From Rhipicephalus microplus (Eukaryota; Arthropoda; Arachnida; Ixodida; Ixodidae), in the NCBI RefSeq assembly GCF_043290135.1, contig NC_134710.1:9287821-9351820 (forward strand): DNA of 64,000 bases. The letters run 5' to 3'. The notes under the pieces were generated by a model, which was not told the origin of the DNA, searched no databases, and worked only from the letters and a program-made list of their open reading frames with translations. Within the stretch, counting starts at the first letter, position 1. Each line of letters starts with the position of its first letter. The translations under genes and the position numbers were made by a program. Of the stretch, positions 57,608 to 64,000 are shown piece by piece.

Positions 57608-60600
57608 GTGCTACGTGACACCAAACATACGCATAAAAGAGTGTTTTCACACTCGTCGCTTGGCTTATACATGGCGCTGACTGTCACTCCTACTTCTAAA
57701 TCCACATATAAACCGAAAAAAGTGGATGGAGAGAAGGCCGCTGTGGTAGCTCAGTGCTTAGAGTATCGAATGCGTTATTCGAAGGTCGTAGGTTCGATTC
57801 CTGCTCATGTCTGGTTATTTTTTCAACCACTTTTCTTTCTTGTTATTTACACTCCATTGGTTCTAATGACTTCCCCTGTACATTCCTGAGCATTACTGTC
57901 TGTTAGATCTCATTATTATTGCGTTGAAACACGGAAAAACGAGCCCTTAGGTACACACTTCTTTTCTTTATTTCATTAAATGAGGGTCTCGTACTGGCAG
58001 ATTTGGTGTCATTAGGTTGTATACGAGGGACTATTATTCAGCTGCCTGGTGATATTAAGTTCACGTGCTACCTGATGCCAAACATGCGCATAAAAGAGTG
58101 TTCTCACACTCGTCGCCTGGCTTATAGATGGCGCTGACTGTCACTCCTACTTCTAAATTCACATATAAACCCAAAAAGGTGAATGGAGGGAAAGCCACTG
58201 TGGTAGCTATGTGGTTAGAGCGTCGAACGCGTTATTGGAAGGTCGTAGGTTCGATTCCTGCTCACGGCTGGTTATTTTTTCATCCAGTTTTCTTTCTTCT
58301 TATTTACATTCCATTGGTTCTAATAACTTCCCCTGTACATTCCTTAGCCTTACTGTCTGTTAGATCTCATTAATATTGCGTTAAAACACGGAAAAACGAG
58401 CCCCTAGGTATACACTTCTTTCCTTTATTTCATAAAACGAGGATCCCGTACTGGCAGAATTGGTGTCATAAGGTTGTACACGAGCGACTATTAATCAGCT
58501 GCCCGCTCATAATAAGTTCACGTGCTACGTGATGCCAAACATGCGCATAAAAGAGTGCTTTCACACTCGTCGCTTGGCTTATAGATGGCGCTGACTGTCA
58601 CTCCTACTTCTAAATCCACATATAAACCGAAAAAAGCGGATGGAGGGAAGACCGCTGTGGTAGCTCAGTGGTGAGAGCATGGAACGCGTTATTCAAAGGT
58701 CGTAGGTTCGATTCCTGCTCACGGCTTGTTATTTTTTCATCCACTTTTCTTTATTCTTATTTGCAATTCATTGGTTCTAATAACTTCCCCTGTACATTCC
58801 TTAGCATTACTGTCTGTTAGATATCATTAATATTGAGTTAAAACACGGAAAAACGAGCCCTTAGGTATACACTTCTTTCCCTTATTTCATTAAACGAGGG
58901 TCTCGTACTGGCAGACTTGGTGTCACAAGGTTGTATACGAGTGACTATTAATCAGCTGCCCGCTCATATTAAGTTCACGTGCTACGTGACGCCAAACATG
59001 CGCATAAAAGTGTGTTCTCACACTCCTCGCTTGGCTTATAGACGGCGCTGACTCTTCCCTACTTCTAAATTCACATATAAACCCAAAAAAGTGGATGGAA
59101 AGAAGGCCGCTGTGGTAGCTCAGTGGTTTGAGCATCGAATGCGTTATTCGAAGGTCGTAGGTTCGATTCCTGCTCACGGCTGGTTATTTTTTCATTCACT
59201 TTTCTTTCTTCTTATTTACATTCCATTGGTTCTAATCACTTCCCCTGTACAATCCTTAGCATTACTGTCTGATAGATCTTATTAATATCGCGTTAAAACA
59301 CGAAAAAACGAGCCCTTAGGTATACACTTCTTTCCTTTATTTCATTAAATGAGAGTCTCGTATTGGCAGACTTGGTCTGATTAGGTTGTACACGAGGGAC
59401 TATTAATCTGCTGCCCATTCATAATAAGTTCACGTGCTGCGTGATGCCAAACATGCGCATAAAATAGTGCTTTCACACTCGTCGCTTGGCTTATAGATGG
59501 CGCTGACTGTCAGTCCTACTTCTGAATTCACTTATAAACACCAAAAAGCGGATGGAGGGAAGGCTGCTGTGGTAGCTCAGTGGTTAGAGCATCGAACGCG
59601 ATATTCGAAGGTCATAGGTTCGATTCCTGCTCACGGCTGGTTATTTTTTCATCCACTTTTCTTTCTTCCTATTTACACTTCATTGGCTCTAATAACTTCC
59701 CCTGTACATTCCTTACCAATACTGTCTGTTACATCTCATTATTATTGCGTTGAAACACGGAAAAATGAGCCCTTAGGTATACACTTCTTTCCCTTATTTC
59801 ATTAAAGGAGGGTCTCGTACTGGCAGACTTGGTGTTATTAGGTTGTATACGAGGGACTATTAATCAGCTGCCCGCTCATAATAAGTTCGCGTGCTACGTG
59901 ACGCCAAACATGCGCATAAAAGAGTGTTTTCACACTCGTCGCTTGGCTTATAGATGGCGCTGACTGTCACTTCTACTTCTAAATTCACATATAAACCCAA
60001 AAAAAGTCGATGTAGGGAAGGCCGCTGTGGTAGCTATGTGGTTAGAGCATCGAACGCGTTATTCGAAGGTTGTAGGTTCGTTTCCTGCTCACGGCTGGTT
60101 ATTTTTTCATCCACTTTTCTGTCTTCTTATTTACATTTTATTGGTTCTAATAACTTCCCCTGTACAATCCTTAGCAACACTGTCTGTATGATCTCATTAT
60201 TATTGCGTTGAAACACGGAAAAACGAGCCCCTAGGTATACACTTCTTTCCTTTATTTCATTAAATGAGGGTCTCGCACTGGCCGACTTGGAGTCATTAGG
60301 TTGTATACGAGGGACTATTAATCAGCTGCCCGCTGATATTAAGTTCACGTGCTACCTGATGCCAAACATGCGCATAAAAGAGTGTTTTCACACTCGTCGC
60401 TTGGCTTATAGATGGCGCTGACTGTCACTCCTACTTCTAAATTCACATATAAACCCAAAAAGGTGAATGGAGGGAAAGCCACTGTGGTAGCTATGTGGTT
60501 AGAGCGTCGAACGCGTTATTGGAAGGTCGTAGGTTCGATTCCTGCTCACGGCTGGTTATTTTTTCATCCAGTTTTCTTTCTTCTTATTTACATTCCATTG

Positions 60601-62940
60601 GTTCTAATAACTTCCCCTGTACATTCCTTAGCCTTACTGTCTGTTAGATCTCATTAATATTGCGTTAATACACGGAAAAACGAGCCCCTAGGTATACACT
60701 TCTTTCCTTTATTTCATTAAATGAGGGTCTCGTACAGGCCGACTTGGAGTCATTAGGTTGTATACGAGGGACTAATAATCAGCTGCCCGCTCATAATAAG
60801 TTCACGTGCTACGTGACACCAAACATACGCATAAAAGAGTGTTTTCACACTCGTCGCTTGGCTTATACATGGCGCTGACTGTCACTCCTACTTCTAAATC
60901 CACATATAAACCGAAAAAAGTGGATGGAGAGAAGGCCGCTGTGGTAGCTCAGTGGTTAGAGTATCGAATGCGTTATTCGAAGGTCGACGGTTCGATTCCT
61001 GCTCATGTCTGGTTATTTTTTCAACCACTTTTCTTTCTTGTTATTTACACTCCATTGGTTCTAATAACTTCCCCTGTACATTCCTGAGCATTACTGTCTG
61101 TTAGATCTCATTATTATTGCGTTGAAACACGGAAAAACGAGCCCTTAGGTACACACTTCTTTTCTTTATTTCATTAAATGAGGGTCTCGTACTGGCAGAT
61201 TTGGTGTCATTAGGTTGTATACGAGGGACTATTATTCAGCTGCCCGGTGATATTAAGTTCACGTGCTACCTGATGCCAAACATGCGCATAAAAGAGTGTT
61301 CTCACACTCGTCGCTTGGCTTATAGATGGCGCTGACTGTCACTCCTACTTCTAAATTCACATATAAACCCAAAAAGGTGAATGGAGGGAAAGCCACTGTG
61401 GTAGCTATGTGGTTAGAGCGTCGAACGCGTTATTGGAAGGTCGTAGGTTCGATTCCTGCTCACGGCTGGTTATTTTTTCATCCAGTTTTCTTTCTTCTTA
61501 TTTACATTCCATTGGTTCTAATAACTTCCCCTGTACATTCCTTAGCCTTACTGTCTGTTAGATCTCATTATTATTGCGTTAAAACACGGAAAAACGAGCC
61601 CCTAGGTATACACTTCTTTCCTTTATTTCATAAAACGAGGATCCCGTACTGGCAGAATTGGTGTCATAAGGTTGTACACGAGCGACTATTAATCAGCTGC
61701 CCGCTCATAATAAGTTCACGTGCTACGTGATGCCAAACATGCGCATAAAAGAGTGCTTTCACACTCGTCGCTTGGCTTATAGATGGCGCTGACTGTCACT
61801 CCTACTTCTAAATCCACATATAAACCGAAAAAAGCGGATGGAGGGAAGACCGCTGTGGTAGCTCAGTGGTGAGAGCATGGAACGCGTTATTCAAAGGTCG
61901 TAGGTTCGATTCCTGCTCACGGCTTGTTATTTTTTCATCCACTTTTCTTTATTCTTATGTGCAATTCATTGGTTCTAATAACTTCCCCTGTACATTCCTT
62001 AGCATTACTGTCTGTTAGATATCATTAATATTGAGTTAAAACACGGAAAAACGAGCCCTTAGGTATACACTTCTTTCCCTTATTTCATTAAACGAGGGTC
62101 TCGTACTGGCAGACTTGGTGTCATAAGGTTGTATACGAGTGACTATTAATCAGCTGCCCGCTCATATTAAGTTCACGTGCTACGTGACGCCAAACATGCG
62201 CATAAAAGTGTGTTCTCACACTCCTCGCTTGGCTTATAGACGGCGCTGACTCTTCCCTACTTCTAAATTCACATATAAACCCAAAAAAAGTGGATGGAAA
62301 GAAGGCCGCTGTGGTAGCTCAGTGGTTTGAGCATCGAATGCGTTATTCGAAGGTCGTAGGTTCGATTCCTGCTCACGGCTGGTTATTTTTTCATTCACTT
62401 TTCTTTCTTCTTATTTACATTCCATTGGTTCTAATCACTTCCCCTGTACAATCCTTAGCATTACTGTCTGATAGACCTTATTAATATCGCGTTAAAACAT
62501 GAAAAAACGAGCCCTTAGGTATACACTTCTTTCCTTTATTTCATTAAATGAGAGTCTCGTATTGGCAGACTTGGTCTGATTAGGTTGTACACGAGGGACT
62601 ATTAATCAGCTGCCCATTCATAATAAGTTCACGTGCTACGTGATGCCAAACATGCGCATAAAAGAGTGCTTTCACACTCGTCGCTTGGCTTATAGATGGC
62701 GCTGACTGTCACTCCTTCTTCTAAATTCACATATAAACCCAAAAAAGTGGATGGAGGGAAGGCTGCTGTGGTAGCTCAGTGGTTAGAGCATCGAACGCGT
62801 TATTCGAAGGTCATAGGTTCGATTCCTGCTCACGGCTGGTTATTTTTTCATCCACTTTTCTTTCTTCCTATTTACACTCCATTGGTTCTAATATCTTCCC
62901 CTGTACATTTTTTACCAATACTGTCTGTTAGATCTCATTA
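57608..62940 (+). repeat. 7-unit higher-order duplication (shift 3,198 bp)
   Basis: 57608-59740 corresponds to 60806-62940 at a constant shift of 3,198-3,199 bp (rare variants TTTTTCAACCAC, CATTCCTGAGC, GTGAGAGCATGG, TAGACGGCGC shared). After about 62930 the second copy instead matches 54720 onwards (shift 8,218 bp, 18 units), sharing TTCTTTTATTT and GGCGCCGACT. Confidence 0.8.
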
Positions 62941-64000
62941 ATATTGCGTTAAAACACGGAAAAACGAGCCCCTAGGTATACACTTCTTTCTTTTATTTCA
63001 TTAAATGAGGGTCTCCTACTGGCCGACTTGGAGTCATTAGGTTGTATACGAGGGACTAATAATCAGCTGCCCGCTCATAATAAGTTCACGTGCTACGTGA
63101 CGCCAAACATGCGCATAAAAGACTGTTTTCACACTCGTCGCTTGGCTTATAGATGGCGCCGACTTTCACTCTCACTTCTAAATTCACATATAAACCCAAA
63201 AAAGCGGATGGAGGGAAGGCTGCTGTGGTAGCTCAGTGGTTAGAGCATCGAACGCGTTATTCGAAGGTCATAGGTTCGATTCCTGCTCACGGCTGGTTAT
63301 TTTTTCATCCACTTTTCTTTCTTCTTATTTACATTCTATTATTTTAATAACTTCCCCTATATATTCCTTAGCCTTACTGTCTGTTAGATCTCATTAATAT
63401 AGCGTGAAAACACGGAAAAATGAGCCCTTAGGTATACACTTCTTTCCTTTATTTCAATTAATGAGGGTCTCGTACTGGCCGACTTGGAGTCATTAGGTTG
63501 TATACGAGGGACTATTAATCAGCTGCCCGCTCATAATAAGTTCACGTGCTACGTGATGCCAAACATGCGCATAAAAGAGTGCTTTCACACTCGTCGCTTG
63601 GCTTATAGATGGCGCTGACTGTCACTCCCACTTCTAAATCCACATATAAACCGAAAAATGGGGATGGAGGGAAGGCCGCTGTGGTAGCTCAGTGGTTAGA
63701 GCATCGATCGCGTTATTCGAAAGTCGTAGGTTCGATTCCTGTTCACGTCTGGTTATTTTTTCATCCACTTTTCTTTTTTCTTATTTACACTCCATTAGTT
63801 CTAATAACTTCCCCTGTACATTCCTTAGCATTACTGACTGTTACATCTCACTATTGTTGCGTTGAAACACGGAAAAACGAGCCCTTAGGTATACACTTCT
63901 TTCCCTTATTTCATAAAACGAGGATCCCGTACTGGCAGACTTGGTGTCATAAGGTTGTATACGAGGGACTATTAATCAGCTGCCCGCTGATATTAAGTTC

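Larger units (their letters stand above)
39638..64000 (+). repeat. tRNA-derived satellite array, ~457-bp unit, right part
   Basis: About 53 head-to-tail units continue to the window edge. tRNA-like parts start near 39668, 40118, 40612, 41070, 41523, 41980, 42437, 42893, 43349, 43806, 44308, 44761, 45217, 45674, 46130, 46587, 47044, 47500, 47956, 48100, 48600, 49058, 49513, 49972, then every ~457 bp to 63673. Each unit has a tRNA-like head, a T-run, a CT-rich stretch, TTAGATCTCATTATTATTG, a GTATACGAGG segment, an inverted repeat TCACGT-GCT-ACGTGA (contains CACGTG), a hairpin GAGTG-TTTTCA-CACTC and the spacer before the next head. Frames of 60-130 codons crossing the heads are by-products of the repeat. 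Confidence 0.95.

Noticed and set aside
39654..63347. Dozens of 60-134-codon plus-strand frames in the array (with VVAQWLEHRTRYSKV-like segments)
   Set aside because: They are translations of the tRNA-like head and spacer repeated in every unit; many are interrupted or shifted in sibling units and the same peptide arises wherever such tRNA-derived repeats occur. Not genes.
32825..64000. CRISPR-like array
   Set aside because: Regular spacing, but the unit is ~457 bp of continuous homologous sequence without unique spacers, in a eukaryotic genome.

Overview
The window looks like nuclear DNA from a hard tick (Ixodidae, probably a metastriate such as Rhipicephalus). The main reasons are several copies of a tRNA-derived SINE that matches what I know of the tick 'Ruka' family (AT-rich GATT-repeat tail, conserved body, tRNA-like head), tick-style I-clade LINE fragments, and one intron-containing animal biogenic-amine receptor. 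There is no bacterial-type gene organisation. Most of the window is transposable elements and satellite DNA.

Layout. 1-10657: intergenic DNA packed with repeats: a Harbinger-like MITE, SINE copies (one split by a later insertion), a small retro-insert with perfect target duplications, two copies of a ~0.7-kb dispersed repeat ending in CAGA microsatellites, and a decayed hAT transposase. 10658-13207: a complete Tc1/mariner element of DD41D type with 453-bp, almost identical inverted repeats and an intact transposase. 14237-16450: SINE pieces, a MITE, and two solitary relatives of the satellite unit described below. 16585-20497: the only clear host gene, a two-coding-exon class A GPCR with features of alpha-1-adrenergic-like / octopamine receptors. 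20498-29560: repeat-rich DNA with a degenerate minisatellite, a LINE 3' end, a possible degraded Harbinger-type transposon and a perfect 23-bp hairpin. 29560-32800: a broken I-clade LINE (ORF1 then endonuclease/ORF2 remnants) with a Ruka-type SINE inserted in it.

32825-64000: one tandem array with a ~457-bp unit, about 55 units, running off the right edge. It is interrupted once, at 33657-39637, by a Gypsy-type LTR retrotransposon with 407-bp LTRs and an ATAT target duplication. Nearly every unit carries a tRNA-like cloverleaf with recognisable RNA polymerase III A and B boxes and a downstream T-run. Diverged single copies of the same unit lie next to the receptor gene, so the satellite appears to come from amplification of a tRNA-derived dispersed repeat. 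The array is a mosaic of multi-unit duplications (shifts of about 2, 4, 7, 13.5 and 18 units).

The strongest observations are the satellite of pol III-promoter units, a textbook -1 frameshift cassette (G GGA AAC, 5-nt spacer, 10-bp stem, possible pseudoknot) at the Gag stop of the Gypsy element, and the intact long-TIR DD41D mariner. The Gypsy Pol is interrupted by one in-frame stop and one frameshift. All calls come from reading the sequence; no database search was possible.
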